NCBI GenBank assembly: GCA_964419255.1
Contig: CAYQOU010000006.1
Coordinates: 1-64,000, forward strand
Length of the DNA: 64,000 nt
Direction of reading: 5' to 3'
From: CAZPHU01 sp964419255
Lineage (GTDB): Bacteria; Fibrobacterota; Chitinivibrionia; Chitinivibrionales; CAYFVL01
Shown: piece by piece, positions 35,174-44,113 of the stretch
How positions within the stretch are numbered: position 1 is the stretch's first letter
Layout: every line of letters begins with the position of its first letter
Program-made: the position numbers and the translations under genes
The notes under the pieces: model-generated
Seen by the model: only the letters and a program-made list of their open reading frames with translations
Told to the model about the DNA's origin: nothing
Databases searched by the model: none

Positions 35174-36286
35174 TCATCCACCGCTAAGCATGGCGTGCCA
35201 GTCGTGGAGCACCGGCTGAAACCCCCGCTTGAGCAGGTCCTGTTTCATCTCATCGACACTTCGTCGGTCTGCGATCTCAAACTGAGTGGTGGATGGATCA
35301 TCACTGTGGGTTCCCACCGCGGTGGATACCCCCGCCGACATCCTGGTTACTCCTAGAGGAAGAACCCCATCGCGGAACTTTCCGGATTCTCGGGTGGATA
35401 CGGTGATGCCCATATGGGGGAAAAGCAATCGAAATGCGGTGATTATCTGCACGAGCTGATGCTCGGAGACGGGGCTGGCCGGCTCGAAAGATCCTGCCTG
35501 AGGACGAATCCTCGGAAAGGACATCGAAAACTCTACCTCCGGGTAGGTTTGCTGCAGGTAATGCATGTGAGCCGCCGTACAAAGACACTCCATTCTCCAG
35601 TCATACAAGCCAAGAAGGGGGCCTATGGCCACCGTGCGCATACCGGCTCGGCAGGCCCTCTCGGGAGCATCGAGGCGAAACGGGTAATTCTCCTTGGGCC
35701 CTCCCCTGTGCAGTCGGCGGTAGACCTGCTCGTTGTAGACCTCCTGGTAGATGGTCAGTCCATCTACTCCCATAGAGACAAGTTCCGCATACTCTTCTTG
35801 TCTGAGAGGATAGACCTCGATCGAGACGGTGGAGAAGTAGCCCTTTATAACCGACAGCGCCTCGGCAAGTTTACCGAAGGGCATAACTTTACGGCTCTCC
35901 CCTGTCAGCACCAGTATGTGGCGCAGCCCCGTCTGCTTTATTCTTTCACACTCTCTGCGGATCTCATCGATACTCAGATGTTTTCTTTTTATCTTATGCT
36001 GGCGAGCAAAAGAACAGTAGGGGCAGCAGTTTTCGCAGATATTCGATATGTAAAGAGGCGTGAAAAGAAAAATAACATTGCCGAAATGATTCCGTGTCAG
36101 CAGGGCAGCCTTCTGCGCCATCGGCTCAAGCCACGCCTCTGCTCCGGGAGCCAGAAGAGTCGGCAGATCATCAAGGGTAAAATGCTCTTTTGCCAACACC
36201 CGCCGTATCCGGTTCCCATCTACGGGAGTGGTTATTTTTTCTCTATCTATGCTGCCCGCGCGCTTTATCTGTTCGTAAAGAGTCAT
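35174..36286 (-). CDS. thiH: 2-iminoacetate synthase (radical SAM)
   Basis: 370 residues. The radical-SAM cluster motif CxxxCxxC is in NICENCCPYCSFARQ near residue 85; VLTGESRKVM, GLTIYQEVYNEQVYRRLH and the C-terminal FEIADRRSVDEMKQDLLKRGFQPVLHDWH are typical of ThiH. It splits tyrosine to give 2-iminoacetate (dehydroglycine) for the thiazole synthase ThiG encoded directly upstream. It is the oxygen-sensitive alternative to ThiO, as expected in anaerobes. Spacing to thiG is 9 bp, and it ends the metA-thiS-thiG-thiH operon. Confidence 0.95.
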   Translation of the reverse strand: MTLYEQIKRAGSIDREKITTPVDGNRIRRVLAKEHFTLDDLPTLLAPGAEAWLEPMAQKAALLTRNHFGNVIFLFTPLYISNICENCCPYCSFARQHKIKRKHLSIDEIRRECERIKQTGLRHILVLTGESRKVMPFGKLAEALSVIKGYFSTVSIEVYPLRQEEYAELVSMGVDGLTIYQEVYNEQVYRRLHRGGPKENYPFRLDAPERACRAGMRTVAIGPLLGLYDWRMECLCTAAHMHYLQQTYPEVEFSMSFPRIRPQAGSFEPASPVSEHQLVQIITAFRLLFPHMGITVSTRESGKFRDGVLPLGVTRMSAGVSTAVGTHSDDPSTTQFEIADRRSVDEMKQDLLKRGFQPVLHDWHAMLSGG

Positions 36287-36295
36287 GACAAAAAC

Positions 36296-37078
36296 CTATT
36301 GAAGAAAACCGGTCAGCGGCGAGGATGCTCGGGCGGTGAAGGATGTCTGAGCAAGTCCGGCCCTGTATGCCAGGCGCCCCGCAGCAACCGCATGTTTAAA
36401 CGCCCGAGCCATCGTCACCGGATCGTCGGCGGTGGCTATCGCGGTGTTGAGAAGCACCGCAGCGGCACCCATCTCCATTGCTTGTGCGGCATGAGAGGGC
36501 CGTCCGATCCCTGCATCCACGATCACCGGTATCGATATCTCCTCGACCAGAATGCGAATCATATCCCGGGTCTGCAACCCCTTATTCGATCCGATTGGCG
36601 CCCCCAACGGCATAACCGCAGCCGCTCCGGCATCGACCAGTCGGCGCGCAGTGGGCAAATCCGGACACATGTATGGAAGAACCACAAAGCCTTCTTTGGC
36701 AAGCGTTTCTGTGGCCCGCACAGTCTGTTCGTTGTCAGGAAGCAGATATTTCTGGTCGTTTATAACCTCAATCTTAATCCAGTCGCCGCAGCCAGCGGCC
36801 TTTGCCAGGCGGGCGATTCTCACCGCCTCCTCGGCCGTGCGGGCGCCGGAAGTGTTGGGCAGAAGTGTCTTTCCTTCAGGAATATGGCTGAGGATATTGT
36901 CCCCGACATTTTCCAGGTCTACCCGGCGAAGCGCGATAGTTATCACATCACACTCCGCGGCAGCCAAAACATCCTTTATGATTCGATCGTCTCTGTATTT
37001 ACCCGAGCCGGTGATCAGCCGTGAGCGGATTTCGGTTCCACCAATAACCAGTAAATCGTCGTGTATATCGTTCATCAT
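36296..37078 (-). CDS. thiG: Thiazole synthase
   Basis: 260 residues of a TIM barrel. Blocks are RLITGSGKYRDDRI, ITIALRRVDLEN, LPNTSGARTAEEAVR, IKIEVINDQKYLLPDN with the Schiff-base Lys in this region, and PVIVDAGIGRPSHAAQAMEMGAAAVLLNTAIA. It joins deoxyxylulose phosphate, the ThiS thiocarboxylate and dehydroglycine from ThiH into the thiazole of thiamine. Its ATG overlaps the end of thiS by 4 bp. Confidence 0.96.
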   Translation of the reverse strand: MMNDIHDDLLVIGGTEIRSRLITGSGKYRDDRIIKDVLAAAECDVITIALRRVDLENVGDNILSHIPEGKTLLPNTSGARTAEEAVRIARLAKAAGCGDWIKIEVINDQKYLLPDNEQTVRATETLAKEGFVVLPYMCPDLPTARRLVDAGAAAVMPLGAPIGSNKGLQTRDMIRILVEEISIPVIVDAGIGRPSHAAQAMEMGAAAVLLNTAIATADDPVTMARAFKHAVAAGRLAYRAGLAQTSFTARASSPLTGFLQ

Positions 37079-37290
37079 CCCCCACCAACAAACTGTAAAA
37101 TCTCAACCGAATCCCCCTGCGCAAGCAGTGTGGACCGGTACTTTGCCTTATCGAGTATTTCTCTGTTCATCTCAACCACCACCGCATCGGGATTCATATT
37201 CTTCTGCAACAGGTAGGCATGCACATCCATTGCAGCGGTAAGAGTTTCGGCTTTTCCGTTGACCGTCAGAGAAATTGCTTCGTTTCCCAT
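37075..37290 (-). CDS. thiS: Sulfur carrier protein ThiS
   Basis: 71 residues of a beta-grasp protein ending in VGGG, where the terminal Gly is adenylated and converted to a thiocarboxylate. The core ISLTVNGKAETL, VVVEMNREIL and LAQGDSVEILQFV is typical. The ATG at 37290 follows AAGGGA and gives the usual size; a longer frame to 37377 has no such support and would overlap the metA gene. Most ThiS end in two Gly; here three occur. It starts 17 bp after metA. Confidence 0.93.
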   Translation of the reverse strand: MGNEAISLTVNGKAETLTAAMDVHAYLLQKNMNPDAVVVEMNREILDKAKYRSTLLAQGDSVEILQFVGGG

Positions 37291-37307
37291 ATATGTCAAT
37301 CCCTTAT

Positions 37308-38201
37308 TCAATACGTTGTCGTCTCGTGAAGATATTTGATCCACTGAGAGAAAAATTCGGTGCGGTGACCCCGCCACCTGTTGACCGGATTCTCCACATC
37401 GAAATTAGCAGGCGGCGGCACATCCGTTCTCCCCCGCTTTATGTCACGCTGATATTCCTCCACCAGCCGGCGGGAATTGTACTCGGGATGGCCCAGATGC
37501 ATCAGAAATCGCTGATCGGTGCTTTCAAAAATCGTGTATCCGGCATGTTTGGAGTGGGCCAGAAGGTTAATCGTCCCCTCATCCCGCGCCTTCTCCAGAT
37601 CCTCATCGCTGATTCCGGAATGTCTGCTCTGCGGACACCAGAAAATGTCATCCATACCACCGGTTATCCGATGATTGGGATCGAGATTGCGTGTCTCGAA
37701 AATGCCAAACAGCTTGCCTGAATAATCGGTCTTTTCAATCCCCAGAAACTTTGCCAGTGCCAACCCGCCCCAGCATATCCCTAGAGTAGAAGCGATGTTT
37801 TTCCGAGCGTATCGAAGGATTCGCAAGATTTCCTGCCAGTAGGTTATCTGCTCAAAAGGCCGCTCCTCCACCGGTGCCCCCGTGATGATCAGCCCGTCCA
37901 GACTCTGCCGATCGATTGCCTCCTGAAAAGGAATATACAGACTGTCCAGGTGCTCATGGGAGGTGCTCTTGTAGATATGGGTTTTCAACCGTATCCACAC
38001 CGGCTCGATCTGCAGAATCGACCTGCCCAGGGGGTGCAGAAGGTTAAACTCGTATGTCTCGGCCTTGGGCATGATATTGAGAATGCCTATGCGAAGCGCA
38101 CGAATATCCTCACGAAGAGCCTGCTGTTGGGTCTTGCACAGGATCTTGCGTTTCTCCAGAGCCGCTTTGGCGTGATAGTCTTGAGGCAGAACAACGGTCA
38201 C
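37308..38201 (-). CDS. metA: Homoserine O-acetyltransferase, MetA family
   Basis: 297 residues. The acyl-accepting Cys is in LGICWGGLALAK, the catalytic His in LGHPEYNSRR, and the CoA-selecting position is Glu in ITGAPVEERPFE. MetA proteins with Glu there use acetyl-CoA, those with Gly succinyl-CoA, so acetyl transfer is predicted, which matches the MetY route. Start is a GTG at 38201 with only a weak GGAG upstream. Its place as first gene of a thiamine operon, 17 bp before thiS, is unusual. The second MetA-like gene in this window lacks the His and the Glu. Confidence 0.9.
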   Translation of the reverse strand: MTVVLPQDYHAKAALEKRKILCKTQQQALREDIRALRIGILNIMPKAETYEFNLLHPLGRSILQIEPVWIRLKTHIYKSTSHEHLDSLYIPFQEAIDRQSLDGLIITGAPVEERPFEQITYWQEILRILRYARKNIASTLGICWGGLALAKFLGIEKTDYSGKLFGIFETRNLDPNHRITGGMDDIFWCPQSRHSGISDEDLEKARDEGTINLLAHSKHAGYTIFESTDQRFLMHLGHPEYNSRRLVEEYQRDIKRGRTDVPPPANFDVENPVNRWRGHRTEFFSQWIKYLHETTTY

Positions 38202-38412
38202 TACACCACTCCACGAGTTTTCCTAAATAAATACTACGAATCAAAACAAGTAAAAATAACTCATGGGGAGGGTTTTACGCAGCACGAATACGTGAAGATG
38301 AGATTGAATGCGCGTCTTATTTACCGATTGCAAAAACGCCATTTTTGCGCTGCAAATCCTTATTTGTTCGATTACAATCTATATAAATCCCGTTTTCCGC
38401 CGCCGCTCCCGA

Positions 38413-40731
38413 CTATTTCTTCCTCACCGCTCTTTTTTTCCGCTTCTTGGCCGGGGCTTCGGCGATCAGTTTCTCGCACTGTTGCTGTGTCAACTGTTCG
38501 GGTTCGTAGTCTTTGGGAATCTTGACGTTTTTGCCGTTGGTGGAGATATACGGTCCATAGCGCCCGCGAAGTACCCGTATGTCTAAATCTGGAAATTCCT
38601 TAATCACCTTTTTGTCGGCGGCCTTTTTCTTTTCCTCCAAAAGGTAAATCGCCTGATCCAGTGTCACCGTATGCGGGTCGTACTCCTTGCCCAAAGAAAC
38701 GTAGGTGGCGTTGTGACGTACGTATGGGCCGTAGCGGCCGATACCGGCACTGACTACCTTACCATCATATTCGCCGATCTCCCTGGGGAGGCTCAGGAGG
38801 TTGAGAGCATCCTCGAGAGTCACCGTCTCGATTAGCTGTCCGGGGAGAAGTCCTGCGAATTCCGGCTTCTCGTTTTCATCGCGGGCGGTTTTTTCCACCA
38901 CCGGCCCGAATCGGGCCATTCTGGCAACGATGCGTCTGCCGGATTTCGGATCGACTCCCAGCTCGCGTGTCACCACCGCGTCGGATCGGTTGACATTTTC
39001 CTCCGTTTCGTGCAGCTTCGTGGAAAAATCCTTGTAAAATCCAGCAATCATCTTCTTCCACTGCTTCCTGCCGGCAGCTACCGCATCGAAATCCTGCTCG
39101 ACATCGGCGGTGAAAGAGAGGTCGACGATGTTGGGAAAATTGTTGACCAGAAAATCGTTAACAATCATGGCCATATCGGTAGGAAACAGCTTCCCCTTCT
39201 CTGTGCCGGTGATCTCGGTCTTGTTTTCGACCTCGATACTCCCTCCACGAAGAATCAGATCCAGATATTTTCGTTCCTCCCCTTCCCGTGTCTCCTTGGT
39301 CACATATCCACGATGCTGTATCGTGGTGATTGTAGGCGCATAGGTGGATGGACGTCCGATACCGCGTTCTTCCATCGCCTTAACAAGCGACGCCTCGGAA
39401 TACCGGGGCTTGGAGCGGGTAAAACGCTGGGTGGCATGCATGTGGATTAGATCGAGTTCCTGTCCCACCTTCAGAGGCGGCAGGAGTCCGCCGGTTTTTT
39501 CTTCATTTTCCTCATCGGTATCAACTTCGTAGACCTTCAGGAAACCATCGAAGATCACCACCTCGCCTTTGGCCACCAGAGTGCGGGGGTCGGTGGAGAT
39601 TGAAATGGTCACGGTTGTACGCTCAAGCTTGGCATCGGCCATCTGGGATGCAATCGCCCGTTTCCAGATAAGCTCATAGAGCCGCTGCTCGGTGCGGTCG
39701 GCACCGGCGACCTTGTTGTTAAAATTCGTGGGACGAATCGCCTCGTGAGCCTCCTGAGCCTGGGCGGCTTTTGTCTGATAACGCCTGGTTTTCACGTGAT
39801 CGGCACCAAACATGTCGGTGATGGCCGATGCCGCACCACTGAGTGCATCATTCGAAAGGGCAACCGAGTCGGTACGCATGTAACTTATATGACCGGCCTC
39901 GTACAGCCGCTGCGCCAGAAGCATAGTACGGGACACCGAATAGCCCAGCTTACGTCCCGCCTCCTGCTGAAGCGTGGAGGTGGTAAAAGGAGGAGCGGGA
40001 GATTTCTTAGCCGGTTTCTTTTCAAGATTGGTTATGGTAAACCGGGCGTTTCTGCAGCGCTCAAGAAGCTCGCGGGCAACCGGCTCGCTTTGGAGCCGTT
40101 CGGGTAGATCCGCCCTGAGTTTCTTACCTTTTTCGACCCCGAAGAGAGCCTCCACCTTGAAAAAATCCTGAGGAGTAAATCCCAGAATCTCGCGTTCGCG
40201 TTCCACGATCAGCCGTACCGCCGCAGATTGGACACGTCCGGCGGACAGGCCGCGTTTGATCTTTTTCCACAAAACGGGAGAAAGCTGGTATCCGACCAGA
40301 CGATCCAGCACCCGTCGAGCCTGCTGAGCATCCACCAGGTTATGATCTATTGACCGCGGATGCTTTACGGCGGAACGAATGGCGTTTTTAGTTATCTCAC
40401 GAAATACGATACGCCGTATCTTATCGGCAGGCAGATCCAGTGACTGCTCCAGATGCCACGAAATCGCCTCCCCTTCACGATCCTCATCTGTAGCCAGCCA
40501 TACCAGCTCATACTCCTTGGAGGCCTTCTTCAGCCTGGATACCAGATCCCGCTTATCGGGTAAAATTTCGTATTCCGGATCGAAATCGTGTTCTATATCT
40601 ACGGACAGCCCCTTCTTTTTCAGATCGCGGACATGACCATAGCAGGAGACAACCGAAAAATCCTTTCCCAGAAAGGATTCCATGGTCTTTGCCTTGGCCG
40701 GAGACTCAACGATTACTAAATTTTTTCCCAT
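38413..40731 (-). CDS. topA: DNA topoisomerase I
   Basis: 772 residues. The N-terminal Toprim domain shows IVESPAKAKTMESFLG and the metal site ATDEDREGEAISWHL; the catalytic Tyr is in HISYMRTDSVALS near residue 290. The C-terminus has three repeats of the topoisomerase C-terminal type (FGPVV, GRYGPYVRH, GRYGPYIST) and a basic tail KKRKKRAVRKK instead of Cys4 zinc ribbons. The enzyme relaxes negative supercoils. Length and domain order are usual for bacteria outside the Gammaproteobacteria. Confidence 0.96.
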   Translation of the reverse strand: MGKNLVIVESPAKAKTMESFLGKDFSVVSCYGHVRDLKKKGLSVDIEHDFDPEYEILPDKRDLVSRLKKASKEYELVWLATDEDREGEAISWHLEQSLDLPADKIRRIVFREITKNAIRSAVKHPRSIDHNLVDAQQARRVLDRLVGYQLSPVLWKKIKRGLSAGRVQSAAVRLIVEREREILGFTPQDFFKVEALFGVEKGKKLRADLPERLQSEPVARELLERCRNARFTITNLEKKPAKKSPAPPFTTSTLQQEAGRKLGYSVSRTMLLAQRLYEAGHISYMRTDSVALSNDALSGAASAITDMFGADHVKTRRYQTKAAQAQEAHEAIRPTNFNNKVAGADRTEQRLYELIWKRAIASQMADAKLERTTVTISISTDPRTLVAKGEVVIFDGFLKVYEVDTDEENEEKTGGLLPPLKVGQELDLIHMHATQRFTRSKPRYSEASLVKAMEERGIGRPSTYAPTITTIQHRGYVTKETREGEERKYLDLILRGGSIEVENKTEITGTEKGKLFPTDMAMIVNDFLVNNFPNIVDLSFTADVEQDFDAVAAGRKQWKKMIAGFYKDFSTKLHETEENVNRSDAVVTRELGVDPKSGRRIVARMARFGPVVEKTARDENEKPEFAGLLPGQLIETVTLEDALNLLSLPREIGEYDGKVVSAGIGRYGPYVRHNATYVSLGKEYDPHTVTLDQAIYLLEEKKKAADKKVIKEFPDLDIRVLRGRYGPYISTNGKNVKIPKDYEPEQLTQQQCEKLIAEAPAKKRKKRAVRKK

Positions 40732-41289
40732 ACCGTGCCTTTTTTCTGCAAATTATTACCCGAGTTGAACAACCGTACCACAACATTCCATGTCTGGATT
40801 TGAGAAACATTATCACCGATTACTTTCACCCACATCTGCTGTTCGATGAACATGCACACAAAATCGCGTTCTCGTTTTCCTGCTCAACACAGGTGCTTTT
40901 CCTTCTCTTCTCACAAACGCTTACGCATAAATTCAAAGGTGCATAAATACATTATGCTCAAAGCGCATATGTAATCTAATCAATTCGACTGGTTTTTCAA
41001 AACATTTGACCATTTCCCGTAATTCAGCAAATATCGGGTCATATACGGCTCACATATGGTATGCCATAAAGTCCTCCAGAGCCCGACATTTGTGTAAAAA
41101 CAGGAAAAAAGCCGTGCGTGAAATTTCTGGATCAAAAACGATTAGGAAAACCGGAGCCTGGCATCATGCCCCTCCGATATCTCTGCTGCGGAATCCGATC
41201 TCACCGTTTTGGCAAAATACGGTTTGGGAAGAGTGTTTTTCCAGATTTGCAAAAATTGGAGTTTCTGACTCTCCCGTGATATCCGTATC
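40732..41289. other. Intergenic region upstream of topA
   Basis: About 560 bp with no supported gene. It should hold the topA promoter. Near 41251-41275 a short hairpin followed on the minus strand by AATTTTT may end the hybrid kinase transcript. Open frames here lack ribosome binding sites. Confidence 0.45.
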
Positions 41290-42966
41290 TCAGCCTTGTG
41301 GGGAGCGAGTCAGTATCTCATCGACCATTTTCGCAATCTGATTAAAATCAAAAGGTTTCCTCAAAAAACAGGCATTGTTGCCATTTACTCGTTTTTTGGT
41401 TTCATCCGACACCGCATGGCCTGTCATGATTATCGTACGCACCCGCGGATCGATACTCCGCATCTCCTCGAGACAATCTATGCCATTCATCACCGGCATA
41501 TTGATATCGAGTATGATCAGATCGATATTCTCCTGATGTGCCGCAAAATAATCCCTGGCCTGAAGGCCATTTTCACACGCGATCACGGTGTAGCCCACAT
41601 CCGAAAGCATATGCAACAATAGATCACGGATAATAGATTCATCATCTATAACAAGGATGTTGCCCTTTTTTGCCCTTGCCTCCTGATCACGCAAGGGCTC
41701 AGCGGAAATAGTTGCCGGTGCGGATGCGGCCGGGAAATAGAGGGTGAATGCGGTTCCCTCACCGGGAGCGCTTTTGACGGATATTTCTCCCAGATGATTC
41801 TTCATGGTACTCTGTACGCTTGCCAGCCCCAATCCTGTGCCCTTGCCCTCAGGCTTTGTCGTGAAGAAAGGTTTGAAGATATGCTCCTGGAGTTTTTTAT
41901 CCATGCCGATACCGGTATCTTTAATTTCCATGACGACGTATTTTCCCGGCGTCAGTCGCTGAAACGGCTCGTCTGTCTCATTATTCTGCTCACTAATCTG
42001 TTCCACCCGGGTGCTCAGGGTGATTTTTCCTCCTTTAGACATTGCGTCGCGCGCATTCATGGCCAGATTGAGGATTGCGCTCTGGATCTGAGCAGGATCC
42101 CCGGTGATAAGACAGTGCGGGGCGATGAGCTGTTTGGTGATTTCGATACCCCGGTCGATTGTACGCTCCAGCAAAAGCACCGATTCACTGATGACATGAT
42201 GAAGATCCACGGTTTTTATCTCATACTTACCCTGACGGGAGAATGCAAGCAGTTTACTTGACAGCTCCGCAGCCCGTTTGGATGCATTGATAACCGTCTG
42301 GATATATAAAGCCAGGCGTTTGTCTTTGAGATTTCCCTTCTCATCGCGATTGTCGCGACTGATGATCTCCGCATAGCCACTTATCCCCGAGAGCATGTTG
42401 TTGAAATCGTGAGCAATTCCGCCTGCGAGCTGTCCCAGCACCTCGGTTTTCTGAGCCTGATTAAGCTGCGCCTCCAGTTGCTTGAACCGAGCCTCCGTTT
42501 TTCTCTGAACGGTCACATCCTGAATAACCCCGATCGTGCCCAGAAAAGAAGGTGCTTCCGCTATGTTTTCATAATATCCGGATGCATTTACCTGAACATG
42601 GAGACATTGATCAGCGCCCCGAGTTTGCCGTGCATTTGTTTTAAGCCGGATCTCAAGCCCGGTTGTGCCACGCAAACCCGACCGGCGCTCATCGAAGAGC
42701 TTGGGGGCATTGGATTCACCGGTCATCTTACCCGCAAATGCGGGCAGCACATGATTTCTGCTGACTCGCTGATAATCCTCATCATGAATCAGTTCACTGA
42801 AGTGTTTACCGATGAGCTGCTCCGGCTTATACCCCAGGATACGAACAGCATCGTTTACATAGGTAAATTTACCGTCCTGATCTACCTGATAGACGATATT
42901 TGGTAACAACTCCATTACTGATGAATACCATTCGGGTGCCCCGGAGTTTGGTGTCGGTAAAGCCAT
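41290..42966 (-). CDS. PAS hybrid histidine kinase with receiver domain
   Basis: 558 residues, no membrane segment, so cytoplasmic. PAS domain (~12-140: DGKFTYVNDAVRILGYKPEQLIGK), HisKA with GGIAHDFNNMLSGISGYAE (~180), HATPase (NLAMNARDAMSKGGK, DTGIGMD, GTGLGLASV) and a C-terminal receiver with Asp in LIILDINMPVMNG. The kinase core is of the same HDFNN type as the two kinases at 13.8-17 kb. The gene is separate from the RluD gene by 190 bp that include repeat copy C. The signal and the output are not known. Confidence 0.88.
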   Translation of the reverse strand: MALPTPNSGAPEWYSSVMELLPNIVYQVDQDGKFTYVNDAVRILGYKPEQLIGKHFSELIHDEDYQRVSRNHVLPAFAGKMTGESNAPKLFDERRSGLRGTTGLEIRLKTNARQTRGADQCLHVQVNASGYYENIAEAPSFLGTIGVIQDVTVQRKTEARFKQLEAQLNQAQKTEVLGQLAGGIAHDFNNMLSGISGYAEIISRDNRDEKGNLKDKRLALYIQTVINASKRAAELSSKLLAFSRQGKYEIKTVDLHHVISESVLLLERTIDRGIEITKQLIAPHCLITGDPAQIQSAILNLAMNARDAMSKGGKITLSTRVEQISEQNNETDEPFQRLTPGKYVVMEIKDTGIGMDKKLQEHIFKPFFTTKPEGKGTGLGLASVQSTMKNHLGEISVKSAPGEGTAFTLYFPAASAPATISAEPLRDQEARAKKGNILVIDDESIIRDLLLHMLSDVGYTVIACENGLQARDYFAAHQENIDLIILDINMPVMNGIDCLEEMRSIDPRVRTIIMTGHAVSDETKKRVNGNNACFLRKPFDFNQIAKMVDEILTRSPQG

Positions 42967-43089
42967 GAGTCATGTATCTCCAAAAGGTAAAAAGCTTATC
43001 CTGAATTGAGCCTTTCTCTCGCATCAATTCGCATAATCAATGGGGTGCATATGGGTTTGAACAATCGTGAAAAACCCCGGGAGGGTATT

Positions 43090-43138
43090 TCGCACGATTG
43101 CGCAATTCACCCCATAAGGGATTGTGCGACTCATCTGC
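43090..43138. repeat. Dispersed intergenic repeat, copy C
   Basis: GGGATTGTGCGACTCATCTGC at 43118-43138 with TCGCACGATTGCGCAATTC at 43090-43108. The two blocks can pair in part (CGCAAT with ATTGTGCG). It lies between the pseudouridine synthase and the PAS kinase genes. Confidence 0.5.
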
Positions 43139-43153
43139 TTAGAGCCACTCGAT

Positions 43154-44113
43154 TTAATCAAAACATTCAAAATCATATGCCCCGTCAAGGTACCGGATAA
43201 ATGCGTTGAAATCCGGCGGGTATGGTGCCTGGATCCGACACTGCGCACCGGTAAATGGATGAATAAATTCCAGGGATTTACAATGCAGTGCCTGGCGTTG
43301 CATGGGGAAAACCCCGGCGAAGGCCTCGGGTGTTTCTCTCCACCGTGTAAACTGCTCATCGGAAAGGCCGTATAGTTTGTCTCCGGCTATCACGTGCCCC
43401 AGATGAGCCATATGTACACGCAGCTGATGAGTACGCCCGGTGTGTGGTTTGAGACGGATCAATGAGTAGCAGGTTCCCCATCGTTTGAGCAGTCGCATTT
43501 CGGTAACCGCCGTTTTCGCGTTATGTCCATCAACACAAAACCGACTATTTACAGATGAGCTGGTATCCCGGCCGACAGGCGCATCGATACGAGTCGACCG
43601 GACGGATGGAACTCCAATGATTACAGCTCGGTAATCCTTTTCGACGTCTCTCCCGGCAAACAGCTTCTGCATTGCAGTAAGAGCATCTTTGTGCTTTGCG
43701 ACCATCACCACACCGGAAGTCTCGCGATCCAGCCGATTGGCTATATGTGCATCAACCCAGCATGGTTTATGTACGTATCGTAATTGGTAAATAAGATTTG
43801 ATCTCACCGACTTTCCCGAACGGTGTACCAAAAGATTACCCGGCTTGTTTATCCCCAGGAAATAATCATCCTCGTAGATTATCGAATAGGACAGATCAGC
43901 CGGTGGTTCGGTGAAATCGGGCATGTTGTAGGTGATTCGGTCCCCTGCCGAGACCACCGAATCGACCATACAGAGCCTGTCATTGCAGTATAGTCGCCCT
44001 TCCACAACCCGTTCGCGCCACTGCTCTTCAGTCAAGTAGGTAAACCGGCGGGTCAGATAGATGATTAACTCAGTTTTTTTAATATTACCCGGTACGGTTG
44101 AGCTGGTTTTCAT
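43154..44113 (-). CDS. RluD-type pseudouridine synthase
   Basis: 319 residues. An S4-like RNA-binding start (LTEEQWRERVVEGRLYCND) is followed by the synthase fold with the catalytic Asp in ANRLDRETSGVVMVAK, and the late motif RLKPHTGRTHQLRVHMAHLGHVIAGDKLYG. It converts uridine in rRNA or tRNA; the exact site cannot be told from sequence. It overlaps the REC-HATPase gene by 4 bp (ATGA), so both are in one transcript. Confidence 0.9.
   Translation of the reverse strand: MKTSSTVPGNIKKTELIIYLTRRFTYLTEEQWRERVVEGRLYCNDRLCMVDSVVSAGDRITYNMPDFTEPPADLSYSIIYEDDYFLGINKPGNLLVHRSGKSVRSNLIYQLRYVHKPCWVDAHIANRLDRETSGVVMVAKHKDALTAMQKLFAGRDVEKDYRAVIIGVPSVRSTRIDAPVGRDTSSSVNSRFCVDGHNAKTAVTEMRLLKRWGTCYSLIRLKPHTGRTHQLRVHMAHLGHVIAGDKLYGLSDEQFTRWRETPEAFAGVFPMQRQALHCKSLEFIHPFTGAQCRIQAPYPPDFNAFIRYLDGAYDFECFD

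Noticed and set aside
35414..37024. 536-codon open frame on the plus strand
   Set aside because: It is exactly antisense to thiG and thiH, whose products have clear catalytic motifs; its own sequence has no domain and no ribosome binding site.
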